Origin: Sneathiellales bacterium
GTDB lineage: Bacteria > Pseudomonadota > Alphaproteobacteria > JANQFL01
Assembly: GCA_028277845.1 (NCBI GenBank)
Contig: JANQFL010000066.1
Location: 1-64,000, forward strand
Length of the DNA stretch: 64,000 nt
Direction: 5' to 3'
Shown here: one piece after another, positions 1-8,318 of the stretch
Numbering within the stretch: the stretch's first letter is position 1
How the letters are laid out: each line of letters begins with the position of its first letter
Program-made: the position numbers and the translations under genes
Notes under the pieces: generated by a model
Databases searched by the model: none
The model's input: only the letters and a program-made list of their open reading frames with translations
Told to the model about the DNA's origin: nothing

Positions 1-84
1 CGTCTCGGCCATACCCCCGGTATGGCCGTCACCGCCAGCCTTGGCCTTGGCGCCAATACGCTCCGTCAGAATGCTTCCATCTAA
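1..84 (+). CDS. possible 3' end of an upstream gene (partial)
   Basis: Frame 1 is open from the first base to a TAA at 82-84 and would encode about 27 C-terminal residues rich in Gly, Ala and Leu. Third positions are mostly G or C, as in the real genes here, and the stop lies 12 bases from the convergent alanine dehydrogenase stop. The fragment is too short to assign a family. A perfect 9-bp inverted repeat (7-15 with 19-27) lies inside it but has no T-run, so I do not call it a terminator. Confidence 0.3.
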   Translation, partial: RLGHTPGMAVTASLGLGANTLRQNASI

Positions 85-96
85 AGAGGAATTGCT

Positions 97-1215
97 CTAT
101 GCCGCCAGGGCGTCGTCCGCCGACTGGTACTCCTCGTTCAGGTCGCGGGCGACGGCTTCGTAGGTCAGCTTGCCCTTGTGCACGTTGAGGCCGTTGCGCA
201 GGTGGCCGTCGTCCTGCAGCGCCCGGACATACCCCTTGTCGGCCAACGCCAGGGTGAACGGCAAGGTGGCGTTGTTGAGGGCGAAGGTCGAGGTGCGGGC
301 GACGGCGCCGGGCATGTTGGCGACGCAGTAGTGCACCACCTCGTCGACCACGTAGGTCGGCTCGGCGTGGGTGGTCGGCTTGGCCGTCTCGCAGCAACCG
401 CCCTGGTCGATGGCGACATCGACGATCACCGAACCCCGCTTCATGCCCTTGACCATGTCGGCGCTGACCAGCTTGGGCGCGGCGGCGCCGGGCAGCAGCA
501 CGGCACCGACCACCAGGTCGGCGCCCTGGACGTGTTCCTCGATGGCGTCGACGGTGGAGAAGATGGTGTTCAGCGTCGGGCCGAACTGCATGTCCAGTTC
601 GAACAGCCGGTGCAGGTTCTTGTCGATGACGGTGACGTGGGCCTCCAGTCCCATGGCCATGCGCGCCGCGTTGGTGCCGACCACGCCGCCGCCGAGGATG
701 ACCACCCGGGCCGCCGCCACGCCGGGCACGCCGCCGAGCAATGTGCCGCGGCCGCCCTGGTACATTTCCAGGCAATGGGCGCCGGCCTGGATCGACATGC
801 GCCCCGCCACTTCGCTCATCGGCGCCAGCAGCGGCAGGCCGCCGAACTTGTCGGTCACGGTCTCGTAGGCGATGGCGATGCAGCCCGACTGCATCAACGC
901 CTTGGCCTGGTCCGGATCGGGCGCCAAATGCAAGTAGGTGAACAGCACCTGGCCTTCCCGCAGCATGGCGCATTCGTTGGGTTGCGGTTCCTTGACCTTC
1001 ACGATCATGTCGGCCCGGGCGAAGATTTCCTCGGGCGTGTCGACGATCTCGGCGCCGGCCTTGCGGTAGATGTCGTCGTCCAGGCCGATGGCGGCACCGC
1101 CGTTAGTCTGCACGATGACCCGATGGCCGTGGTGGACCGCCTCCCGAACCGACGACGGCGTCATGCCGATGCGGTATTCGTGGTTCTTGATCTCCTTGGG
1201 CACTCCGATGAGCAT
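97..1215 (-). CDS. ald: alanine dehydrogenase
   Basis: This 372-residue protein interconverts L-alanine and pyruvate plus ammonia with NAD(H). The start chosen is the ATG giving MLIGVPKEIKNHEYR, the conserved N-terminus of the family; an in-frame extension upstream has no family likeness. The N-terminal catalytic domain contains the conserved VKVKEPQPNE stretch, and the Rossmann domain carries GGGVVGTNAARMA near residue 175. Length is normal. It lies about 100 bp downstream of the transaminase on the same strand and is probably co-transcribed with it. Inference: the enzyme recycles the alanine that a pyruvate-dependent transaminase produces, regenerating pyruvate and releasing ammonium. Confidence 0.95.
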   Translation of the reverse strand: MLIGVPKEIKNHEYRIGMTPSSVREAVHHGHRVIVQTNGGAAIGLDDDIYRKAGAEIVDTPEEIFARADMIVKVKEPQPNECAMLREGQVLFTYLHLAPDPDQAKALMQSGCIAIAYETVTDKFGGLPLLAPMSEVAGRMSIQAGAHCLEMYQGGRGTLLGGVPGVAAARVVILGGGVVGTNAARMAMGLEAHVTVIDKNLHRLFELDMQFGPTLNTIFSTVDAIEEHVQGADLVVGAVLLPGAAAPKLVSADMVKGMKRGSVIVDVAIDQGGCCETAKPTTHAEPTYVVDEVVHYCVANMPGAVARTSTFALNNATLPFTLALADKGYVRALQDDGHLRNGLNVHKGKLTYEAVARDLNEEYQSADDALAA

Positions 1216-1318
1216 GGCGCGGTCCTCCAAAGTCTTCCGCCGGTCGCGAGCGGGGGCAGAGAAACCGGAGGCCGGCCGGGCGCCCCCGCACAACCCGGCC
1301 GGACCGTATGCGTGCCGC

Positions 1319-2644
1319 TTACGGCAGGGTCTTCAACACGTCGGCGATGGTGCCGAACAGTTCGTCGATGTTCTGCTTCGAGATGATCAGCGGCGGCGAC
1401 AGGGCGATGATGTCGCCGGTGGTGCGGATCAGCACACCCTTGTCGTAGCAGCGCAGAAACGCCTCGAACGCCCGCGCCGTCGGCTGGTCGGCAATGGGTT
1501 CCAGTTCGATGCCGGCGATCAGGCCCATATTGCGCAGGTCGATCACGTGCGGCAGGCCCTTGAGCGAATGCACGGCATCTTCCCAATAGGAGGCCATTTC
1601 GTTGCAGCGCTCGAACAGGCCTTCCTCCTTGTAGGTGTCCAGCGTCGCCAGGCCCGCGGCCGCGGCGATCGGATGCCCCGAATAGGTGTAGCCGTGGAAC
1701 AGCTCGATGGCGTTCTCCGGCCCGTCCATGAAGGCGTCGTAGATTTCCTTGCGCACCAGCACGGCGCCCATGGGGATGACGCCGTTGGTCAGGCCCTTGG
1801 CGCAGGTGATCATGTCGGGCATCACGTCGAACTTGTCGGCGGCGAACGCCTCGCCCAGGCGGCCGAAGCCGGTGATGACTTCGTCGAAGATCAACAGGAT
1901 GCCGTGCTTGGTGCAGATTTCGCGCAGGCGCTGCAAGTAGCCCTTGGGCGGCATCAGCACGCCGGTCGACCCGGCCATGGGTTCGACGATGACGGCGGCG
2001 ATGGTCGAGGCATCGTGCAGGGTGACGATGTTCTCCAGCTCGTCGGCCAGGTGGGCGCCCCATTCCGGCTGGCCCTTGCTGAAGGCGTTGTGTTCGATGC
2101 TGTGGGTGTGCGGCAGGTGATCGACGCCCGCGAGCAGGGAGCCGAAGAACATGCGGTTCTTGACGATGCCGCCGACCGAGATGCCGCCGAAGCCGACGCC
2201 GTGGTAGCCGCGCTCGCGGCCGATCAACCGGGTGCGGGTACCGTCACCCTTGGTGCGGTGATAGGCCAGCGCGATCTTCAGGGCGCTGTCGACGGCCTCG
2301 GAACCCGAATTGGTGAAGAACACATGATCGATGCCTTCGGGCGCCATGTTGGCGACCCGGGCGGCCAGTTCGAAGATTTTCGGGTGGCCCATCTGGAAGG
2401 CCGGCGCGTAATCCAGTTCCTCGACCTGGCGCTGCACGGCCTCGACGATCTTGGGCCGGGCGTGGCCGGCGTTGACGCACCACAGTCCGGCGGTGCCGTC
2501 CAGCACGCTGCGGCTGTCGGCGGTGGTGTAGTGCATGTCCTTGGCGCCCACGAACAGGCGCGGGGCGGCCTTGAACTGCCGGTTGGCCGTGAACGGCATC
2601 CAGAACGGTTCGAGGTCGTTGGGTGTGGTCGCCGTGACAGACAT
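1319..2644 (-). CDS. class III aminotransferase, omega-amino acid:pyruvate type
   Basis: A 441-residue PLP-dependent fold type I aminotransferase resembling beta-alanine/omega-amino acid:pyruvate transaminases. Visible are the N-terminal PFWMPFT motif, NSGSEAVDSALK for cofactor phosphate binding, IFDEVITGFGR with the PLP-binding Asp, and CAKGLTNG with the Schiff-base lysine. The start MSVTATT is preferred to an ATG ten codons upstream because family alignments begin near there. The partner alanine dehydrogenase follows, and a PuuR-like XRE-cupin regulator is divergent. Together they suggest catabolism of an amine or omega-amino acid such as beta-alanine, taurine or a polyamine derivative. The exact donor cannot be read from sequence; no taurine sulfoacetaldehyde gene (xsc) is present in the window. 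Confidence 0.88.
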   Translation of the reverse strand: MSVTATTPNDLEPFWMPFTANRQFKAAPRLFVGAKDMHYTTADSRSVLDGTAGLWCVNAGHARPKIVEAVQRQVEELDYAPAFQMGHPKIFELAARVANMAPEGIDHVFFTNSGSEAVDSALKIALAYHRTKGDGTRTRLIGRERGYHGVGFGGISVGGIVKNRMFFGSLLAGVDHLPHTHSIEHNAFSKGQPEWGAHLADELENIVTLHDASTIAAVIVEPMAGSTGVLMPPKGYLQRLREICTKHGILLIFDEVITGFGRLGEAFAADKFDVMPDMITCAKGLTNGVIPMGAVLVRKEIYDAFMDGPENAIELFHGYTYSGHPIAAAAGLATLDTYKEEGLFERCNEMASYWEDAVHSLKGLPHVIDLRNMGLIAGIELEPIADQPTARAFEAFLRCYDKGVLIRTTGDIIALSPPLIISKQNIDELFGTIADVLKTLP

Positions 2645-2840
2645 GTGCGCGCTCTCCGTGTTGGCCGCCGCCAATGGATGTTCGATCCCTTATCACGGCC
2701 GGCATGGGGTTTGGAATTCGTACCGCCGCCCTGGCTCCACGCATTGAAGAAAGCTGGTAGTGTCCCCGGTCGCGCTCGGTCCAGGGCGGTAACGAATGCG
2801 GAGGCTAACACGATCAAAAAAATAGACAAGCTGAATCATG

Positions 2841-2903
2841 AGGCGCAAAAAGACGTACCGTTTGCGCCTAGTCGTTTGTGCATGTATGTTTAATTTATTA
2901 AAC
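2841..2903. promoter_or_regulatory. two inverted repeats in the divergent transaminase/regulator promoter region
   Basis: The 275-bp gap between the transaminase and the XRE-cupin gene holds two inverted repeats. One has perfect 9-bp arms AGGCGCAAA (2841-2849) and TTTGCGCCT (2861-2869). The other has perfect 7-bp arms GTTTAAT (2888-2894) and ATTAAAC (2897-2903) with a 2-base spacer, ending 16 bases before the regulator ATG. AT-rich palindromes of this shape are typical operators for PuuR-like HTH proteins, so self-repression and control of the transaminase are likely but unproven. Confidence 0.5.
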
Positions 2904-2919
2904 GAATTTGAGGTACGGC

Positions 2920-3468
2920 ATGTCTTTCGATTTGGGCGAGCGGCTGAAGACGGTGCGGCAGATGTATGGTCTGTCGCAACGGGAACTGGCCAAACGGGCC
3001 GGCGTCACCAACGGACTGATTTCCCTGATCGAACAGAACCGCACGAGTCCGTCGGTGGGGTCGCTGAAAAAAGTCCTGGATGGCCTGCCCATATCCATGT
3101 CCGACTTCTTCGCGCCGGACCTGCCGCTGCAAAGCCAGGTGTTCTTCAAGGCCACGGAACTGGTCGATCTGACCGAGGGCGAGGTCTCCTACCGCCAGGT
3201 CGGCAACGACCTGCGTGGCCGGTCGGTACAGATGCTGCACGAGCGCTACCAGCCGGGCGCCGACACGGGACGGACGCCGCTCAGCCACCAGGGGGAGGAG
3301 TGCGGTGTCGTTGTCAGGGGGCGGATCGAACTGACGGTGGGCGGCAAGAAGAAACTGCTGGGGCCGGGCGATGCCTACTACTTCGACAGCCGGCTGCCGC
3401 ACAGATTTCGCAATGTCGGAGACGAGGACTGTGAACTGGTCTCGGCCTGTTCGCCGCCCAGCTTCTGA
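2920..3468 (+). CDS. XRE-family regulator with C-terminal cupin domain (PuuR-like)
   Basis: A 182-residue cytoplasmic transcription regulator. Residues 3-60 form a lambda-repressor-type helix-turn-helix (LKTVRQMYGLSQRELAKRAG, then NGLISLIEQNR). Residues 110-175 form a cupin_2 domain (HQGEECGVVVRGRIEL, GDAYYFDSRLPHRF) that usually senses a small ligand. The ATG at 2920 is preceded by GAGG at 2910-2913; an upstream TTG at 2908 is less likely. It is transcribed divergently from the omega-amino-acid transaminase and is its probable regulator by position. PuuR-type proteins govern polyamine or related amine catabolism, but ligand specificity is not visible here. Confidence 0.85.
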   Translation: MSFDLGERLKTVRQMYGLSQRELAKRAGVTNGLISLIEQNRTSPSVGSLKKVLDGLPISMSDFFAPDLPLQSQVFFKATELVDLTEGEVSYRQVGNDLRGRSVQMLHERYQPGADTGRTPLSHQGEECGVVVRGRIELTVGGKKKLLGPGDAYYFDSRLPHRFRNVGDEDCELVSACSPPSF

Positions 3469-3537
3469 GATGCGCGGTCCATATGGTAATGGTAGAGATA
3501 TCAGTCCAACGAACGCCGGGCGAAAAGGGAGCGGAAC

Positions 3538-4023
3538 ATGACCAGACAGGAAGGCGGTTGCCTGTGCGGTGCCTTGCGGTATGCGGTAATGGCGCCACCG
3601 CAACGCGTGACGTTTTGTCACTGCCGGTTCTGCCAGCGCGCGACCGGGTCCGCGTTTCTGGTCGAACCCATTTTCGCGAAATCGGATTTTGCGATCACCA
3701 GGGGTACGGCGGCGACCTACGACCACCAGTCGGAGGGCAGCGGCAAGCGCGTCACAATCCATTTCTGCGGCACGTGCGGTACCAAGATCCTGCTCTCCTT
3801 CGAACGGTTCGAGGATGTCGTCGGTGTCTATGGCGGAACGTTCGACGACCCGAACTGGTTCGAGCGGTCAGGTGAAGCGGCCAAGCATATTTTCCTGGAT
3901 GCCGCGCAGCACGGGACCGTCATTCCTCCCGGCGTGAACACCTATCGCGAACACGCCATGACCAACGCGGACGAACCCGTCGACCCGGCGGTTTTTGAAA
4001 AGCCGCACGTCATCGGCTCCTGA
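3538..4023 (+). CDS. GFA/CENP-V family zinc protein
   Basis: A 161-residue member of the glutathione-dependent formaldehyde-activating (GFA) superfamily. The full cysteine set is visible: C8 and C10 (GGCLCGALRY), C27, C29 and C32 (CHCRFC), and C77 and C80 (CGTCG). Two zinc sites of this kind define the fold. Most members have unknown substrates, and formaldehyde-glutathione activity should not be assumed. AGGG lies about ten bases upstream of the ATG. It follows the XRE-cupin gene by 69 bp on the same strand and may be co-transcribed, but the functional link is unknown. Confidence 0.8.
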   Translation: MTRQEGGCLCGALRYAVMAPPQRVTFCHCRFCQRATGSAFLVEPIFAKSDFAITRGTAATYDHQSEGSGKRVTIHFCGTCGTKILLSFERFEDVVGVYGGTFDDPNWFERSGEAAKHIFLDAAQHGTVIPPGVNTYREHAMTNADEPVDPAVFEKPHVIGS

Positions 4024-4074
4024 CCTGAGATCACAGAGCTGGCCGGTGCGGTGAAACGGGTGGTGGGTTAAGGG

Positions 4075-5067
4075 CTAGAGAATACCCGGCTGGTCGATGG
4101 CGTCGCGGTGGCTGGTCGCGGCGTAGGCGCTGGTCGCATGAGCAAAGGCGGCGCGCGAATGGTCGGGGGTTCCGGCGAAACTGTCGAAGATACCGGCGTT
4201 GTGACCGGCGCCGTTGCCAGAAGCGCCAATGTTGGAACCGTTGCCGGCGTTACCGAAGGTGTTTCCGGGCACGAACGGTTTGAAACCGGCATCCGAAGCA
4301 CCAGCCGTCTGATCGGAGGTCTTGCCGGCGTCCGTCGAGCCGTCGGGCTTCCCACCGTCTTCCGGGCCGCCCAAGGCTTTCTGCAACTCTTCCGCCTGCT
4401 GCTTATTCAGCTCTGCCTGGGCTTCGGCCTTCTGCTTGTCGGCCGTGGCGGCCACCGCCCGATCGGCACCCGACGGATCGTGCGGCGCCAGGGCGGCGCG
4501 CTTGACCACTTCCATCTTCTGGATGGTGGCCCGTGGGTTGTCCGGGACCGGCGAGGTGTCGATGGACACGCTGCCGGCAACGGCATAACGCTTGCCGTCC
4601 GGTCCGGTCTCGTAAGTGTATTGCGGCGATCCGGCATAACCGCCGCCGGCGACGGCGTGGGCCTGTTCGTGGGCGCGCACCTCGCGGTCCACGGCGGCCA
4701 ACTTGTCGACGACCTCCTTCTCCTCGTCGCTCAGCCCGCCGAGCGTCTTGCGGCCGGTCTCGCCCTTGCCGCTGCCCGGCACCGCGTCCTTGTCGCCGCA
4801 GCAATCGCAATTGGGGCCGTTCTCGCACTGGGCCGATTTGGTCTTGGCCGCGGGCTGCGCGGACTCCGCCGGCGCCGTTGCCGCCGCCTGTGCCGTGGTC
4901 AGGCCCGACACATCCACCAGCGGCCGGAACGCCATGTCCACGGCGCCCCGCTGCGGGCCGCCTTCATGGCCCGGGACGGCAGGCGTGTCGACGGCCGCGG
5001 GCCGCGCCGCGGGCGCGCCGGACGGGCGAATCGGAAACGCCGGTATGCTGTTGATAACCGGATTCAT
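4075..5067 (-). CDS. SprA-related putative metalloprotease
   Basis: A 330-residue protein with a central SprA-type domain. The key segment near residues 118-170 is EVRAHEQAHAVAGG followed by YTYETGPDGKRYAVAG and GSVSIDTSPV, which contains an HExxH zinc-protease-like motif (HEQAH). Around it are low-complexity regions. The N-terminal third is Pro/Ala-rich with a Cys cluster (CENGPNCDCCGDKD), and the C-terminal third is Gly/Asn/Ser-rich. No signal peptide is evident. The family is widespread in Proteobacteria and annotated as putative metalloprotease, but I know of no defined substrate. The gene is isolated and convergent with the GFA gene. Confidence 0.7.
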   Translation of the reverse strand: MNPVINSIPAFPIRPSGAPAARPAAVDTPAVPGHEGGPQRGAVDMAFRPLVDVSGLTTAQAAATAPAESAQPAAKTKSAQCENGPNCDCCGDKDAVPGSGKGETGRKTLGGLSDEEKEVVDKLAAVDREVRAHEQAHAVAGGGYAGSPQYTYETGPDGKRYAVAGSVSIDTSPVPDNPRATIQKMEVVKRAALAPHDPSGADRAVAATADKQKAEAQAELNKQQAEELQKALGGPEDGGKPDGSTDAGKTSDQTAGASDAGFKPFVPGNTFGNAGNGSNIGASGNGAGHNAGIFDSFAGTPDHSRAAFAHATSAYAATSHRDAIDQPGIL

Positions 5068-5224
5068 AGACCGGCGATTATCGGAAACCGGCGCTAACGA
5101 AGAGTAAACCGCCCGAATCGGCCGAAAAACCCAGCCCGCCGCTGGGTTGACCGCAGGGGAAAGCGCCGGTTTAATTCCACAAACAATTTAAGGTTAAAGA
5201 TTAAAACGACCAGAAGGGGTGGAA

Positions 5225-5350
5225 ATGGTCAACGAATTGTTCCCGTTGTTTGTCGCCATGGGCATCACCATTGCCGTAATGATCGGGTTGCTCATCATCT
5301 TCCGTCGCTGGATGGAACAGCGCGACAAGCTTCTGGAAGGGCGCGACTGA
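5225..5350 (+). CDS. 41-residue single-pass membrane protein
   Basis: A short ORF starting with ATG at 5225 and ending with TGA at 5348-5350. AGAAGGGG lies at a good distance upstream. The peptide begins MVNELFPLFVAMG, continues with a hydrophobic helix (about residues 5-26), and ends with a charged tail RRWMEQRDKLLEGRD. This gives one transmembrane segment with a basic cytoplasmic boundary. It reads like a genuine small membrane protein, but I recognise no family. It is divergent from the SprA-like gene, sharing an AT-rich promoter gap (5068-5224). Confidence rests on the ribosome site, composition and membrane topology only. Confidence 0.5.
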   Translation: MVNELFPLFVAMGITIAVMIGLLIIFRRWMEQRDKLLEGRD

Positions 5351-5459
5351 CTGCGGGCTTGACCGGCGCCAATCAGTTTTTCTGTCGATGTGAGCGTCCG
5401 GTCCTGCCGCGTGACGTGCCCATGGCGTATTTCTGGGCAACACCCGGCGACACCGTGAC

Positions 5460-7169
5460 CTATCGGAACAGCTTCCTTCTCCGGTCGTGGTATGAAGCGC
5501 GCCGGAAGTGGCGTTTGGTCCAGCTATGGTCCGGAGTAAGGAATGCCGCGCGGCCGGGATCGTTGCGACCTCTGCGCGCCAAGAGTTGTGCGATATGCCG
5601 AAAGTAAAAGTGGTTGAACAAGCGCATGAACTCGACCGTGTAGATGTCTGCAACGCGTTTGTCGCCCCGTATCAACAGCATGTTCTCGTCATTGCTTAGC
5701 AGTGATGCCGGAGAGAAATTTGCCGAGCCGGTGAATACCAAGGGATCGTCCGTCAGCGTATCGAGCAGCATGATCTTGGTATGCACATAGAATATGTGCC
5801 CTTTCTTGCGATAGTGCTCTTCGCGTTTATACCACTCATCGAGTTGATGGCCGTTAAGGCCGAGTGCCAGGGCGTCGCGATTGAGTGCCGCACCAAGCGC
5901 GATACGGGTGTCCCTGTCGCGAGTCAGCATGACTTGAGTTTCCTCGCTTCTGTTACGGCGTTCCATCAGCAGAAAGCGCAAATAGTCGCGATCGTTGTCG
6001 AACCGTTCGGCGAGACGACGGGTAACACCGAAGGCGGCCGTCAACATTACCGTCTGATTGGCATCCTCAAGCCGGTCACCGTACCAGTCGAGCATTTGCG
6101 ATTTTTGTCGCGGGCTGAATATGGGCGTGATTCCCCGCGCCGGTGGACGGTCGCCGACATAAGGCGAGTACGTTGAGCACCAAGTCTGGAATTCTTCCGG
6201 GTCGGGATCACATGCCAATTGCTGCCAGTAGTCCAAAAACTGCGCAGCAACCTGCGTATCGCGCACGATGTGGCCGACATTGCTTTGACCGAGAAAACCG
6301 GACGGCGTGAAATTTGTCGATCCGGTCCACACTTCGAGGGGCCTGCCATCTTTCAACAGGATTATGAATTTGTTGTGCGGAATGGCGCGGCGTTTTTGCC
6401 GGGGTATCAAATTTAGTCCTGCTTGGCTCGCCAATGCGCCAACGCGGATCGCTCTACGGTTCATCCTCGTCGTCGACGTTAGAACAAGGCGTCCATCTTT
6501 TTTCTGCGATCCGTCTTCATAGACAACGGAGACATCGGCGCCGGACGCGGCCGCGCTTCTCAAGGCGTCCAAAATGGGAGGATAAGAAAACTCGTAGGCC
6601 GCGACCCGTAGCGCGTATCGGGGGCCGCGTGCCTGGAAGATGAATCCCAGCGCAGCTTCAAGCAGGCCACGCGATAGCCATGCGACGTCTTCGGCATCTG
6701 GGTCGTTCGGATCGTCCGGACCGCGATTGCCGAACAAGTCCGCAAATTTCTGGCTCGGAATAGCACCGCGGTTATGAAACACCGCGTGCTTACCCCGGTC
6801 CTCTGGTTCCGTCCTGACGGTGACGGAGACATCGGAACCATATGTCAGTGCCGCCGGTGTGCCGTAGACCGGCCGGATCGTAAATGTGTATCTCGTATTT
6901 GGGACGGCGCTGTAGTCTCCCCACAAGAAGGACTGGATGGGATGTTTGAGCGTGCTGCGCCGTTCACCCGGCTGCGGATCCGGCACGGTTTCCCGAAAGA
7001 ATTTAAACCCTCGAAGCCATCGCGCGTCGCCGCCGCTGCGCGATTTTCTGATGGCGAAACCGAGAAGGCCGTTCCGACCTCTGGCGTTGGCGTCCAGGCC
7101 TAACAGAATCGCTCTGCTGCCCGATATGGCGTGGACACTGATACCGCCTCTTCGTGCTCTGACACGCAT
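5460..7169 (-). CDS. phospholipase D-like domain protein
   Basis: A 569-residue protein with two HKD catalytic motifs. The first is HNKFIILLKD at 265-274 followed by GSTNFT (283-288); the second is HTKIMLLD at 463-470 followed by GSANFS (481-486). Both histidine-lysine pairs are intact, so the paired active site could be functional as a phosphodiesterase (nuclease or phospholipase). Residues 90-120 resemble a fibronectin-like strand region (TRYTFTIRPVYG). No signal peptide is obvious. Base composition is lower in GC than in neighbouring genes, and an IS481-type element lies about 130 bp upstream of its start, so I read it as laterally acquired. Substrate unknown. Confidence 0.75.
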   Translation of the reverse strand: MRVRARRGGISVHAISGSRAILLGLDANARGRNGLLGFAIRKSRSGGDARWLRGFKFFRETVPDPQPGERRSTLKHPIQSFLWGDYSAVPNTRYTFTIRPVYGTPAALTYGSDVSVTVRTEPEDRGKHAVFHNRGAIPSQKFADLFGNRGPDDPNDPDAEDVAWLSRGLLEAALGFIFQARGPRYALRVAAYEFSYPPILDALRSAAASGADVSVVYEDGSQKKDGRLVLTSTTRMNRRAIRVGALASQAGLNLIPRQKRRAIPHNKFIILLKDGRPLEVWTGSTNFTPSGFLGQSNVGHIVRDTQVAAQFLDYWQQLACDPDPEEFQTWCSTYSPYVGDRPPARGITPIFSPRQKSQMLDWYGDRLEDANQTVMLTAAFGVTRRLAERFDNDRDYLRFLLMERRNRSEETQVMLTRDRDTRIALGAALNRDALALGLNGHQLDEWYKREEHYRKKGHIFYVHTKIMLLDTLTDDPLVFTGSANFSPASLLSNDENMLLIRGDKRVADIYTVEFMRLFNHFYFRHIAQLLARRGRNDPGRAAFLTPDHSWTKRHFRRASYHDRRRKLFR

Positions 7170-7295
7170 GGCTCACCCGATCAGTGAAGAATGATGTACA
7201 CGCGAATATATTGAAGATTATCAAGCTTAAGTAGAAAATCAAAGAGAGGTGTTGGAGGGCACGCCAAGTTGGTCGACGGAGTGCAGAATTGCCCT

Positions 7296-8276
7296 CTAGT
7301 TGTTTGGTCCCAGGTTTTGATGGATTGGATTGAGTTTGAATCGTTGTGGTTGTGAAGTCCAGATTTTGCAGATGTATTCGTAAGGTGTGAGGCCTTGAAG
7401 GGTCTTGAGCCGCCGCGCGAAGTTGTAGGCGGCCAGGAAGTCATCGAGATGGCTTCGCAGTTGGTGGTGGGTGTCGTAATGGAAGCGCTTGACGGTGGCA
7501 TCCTTGATGGTTCGGTTCATGCGCTCGGCCTGACCGTTGGTCCACGGATGGTTGGGCTTTGTCAGGCGGTGCTCGATCCTGTGTTTCCAACAGGTCCGGT
7601 CGAACAGGTGCCCTCTATACCGGGCCGTTGGGCCATTGCGGTTCCTGGGAATATCGGCGAATTGGATGCCATTGTCGGTCAACACTGTATGGATCCGGTA
7701 AGGAACGGCATCGACCAATTCATCCAGAAAGGCCGCGGCCGCCTTGATGTTGGCGCGTTCCACCAGCTTGGCGAATGCGAACTTGGAAGTACGGTCTATG
7801 GCGATGAAGAGATAGAGCTTGCCTTCTGCGGTACGTAATTCGGCAATATCGATGTGGACATAGCCGATGGGATAGCGCTTGAAGCGCTTCTTTGCCGGCT
7901 TGTCGCCGGCAACGTCCGGCAGGCGGCTGATGCCATGGCGCCGCAGGCAGCGATGGAGTGACGAGCGTGTCAGATGCGGGATCGATGGTTGCAATGCGTA
8001 GAGACAGTCATCGAGCGGCAGCAGCGTGCGGCGACGGAAGGCGATGATGATCGCCTCCTCGTCTTCACTGAGAACGGTCGAACGCGGGGTCTTTGGCCCC
8101 GTTTTGCGATCCTCGACCGTCGCCCGCTTGCGCCATTTCTGAACCGTCTTCGGATTGAGTCCGTAGGTCCGGCTCAACGCCGCGACCGAAGCTTTCGATC
8201 GCTGTATTGCCGCTCGGATGGCGTGCGTCGTCGTGGCGCTGCCGTGAAGTACCTGTCCCACAGTGCCTCCTTCCAT
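7296..8276 (-). CDS. IS481-family transposase
   Basis: A 326-residue transposase. Residues 10-75 form an N-terminal helix-turn-helix (AALSRTYGLNPKTVQKWRKR). An rve/DDE integrase core follows, with HIDIAELRTAEGKLYLFIA giving the first Asp near 142, VLTDNGIQF giving the second Asp near 202, and TNGQAERMNRTIK giving the Glu near 250. The C-terminus is QNLGPNN. The reading frame closes on TAG at 7296-7298, which lies in the flanking CTAG target rather than inside the element, so the element borrows its stop codon from the target site. No frameshift or truncation is seen. Confidence 0.93.
   Translation of the reverse strand: MEGGTVGQVLHGSATTTHAIRAAIQRSKASVAALSRTYGLNPKTVQKWRKRATVEDRKTGPKTPRSTVLSEDEEAIIIAFRRRTLLPLDDCLYALQPSIPHLTRSSLHRCLRRHGISRLPDVAGDKPAKKRFKRYPIGYVHIDIAELRTAEGKLYLFIAIDRTSKFAFAKLVERANIKAAAAFLDELVDAVPYRIHTVLTDNGIQFADIPRNRNGPTARYRGHLFDRTCWKHRIEHRLTKPNHPWTNGQAERMNRTIKDATVKRFHYDTHHQLRSHLDDFLAAYNFARRLKTLQGLTPYEYICKIWTSQPQRFKLNPIHQNLGPNN
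7301..7323. repeat. left terminal inverted repeat of the IS481 element
   Basis: This 23-bp end matches the reverse complement of 8295-8317 at 22 positions, with the one mismatch at T/C in the fifteenth base. The adjacent outer base and CTAG flank mark the insertion boundary. Confidence 0.88.
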
Positions 8277-8294
8277 TGCAAAGAAAAGATCGCA

Positions 8295-8317
8295 CCATCA
8301 AAGCCTGGGACCAAACA
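8295..8317. repeat. right terminal inverted repeat of the IS481 element
   Basis: The partner of 7301-7323, followed by one base and CTAG at 8319-8322. It lies 18 bp upstream of the transposase start and probably overlaps its promoter. Confidence 0.88.
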
Positions 8318-8318
8318 C

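Larger units (their letters stand above)
7300..8318 (-). mobile_element. complete IS481-family insertion sequence (about 1.02 kb)
   Basis: The element carries one DDE transposase between terminal inverted repeats of 23 bp with a single mismatch (7301-7323 and 8295-8317, outer ends TGTTTGG/CCAAACA). CTAG lies just outside each end (7296-7299 and 8319-8322), consistent with a 4-bp target duplication; several IS481 members target CTAG-containing sites. The right-hand CTAG includes the TAG stop of the CoA-transferase gene, and the left-hand CTAG supplies the transposase stop. Everything looks intact, so recent or active transposition is plausible. Confidence 0.9.
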
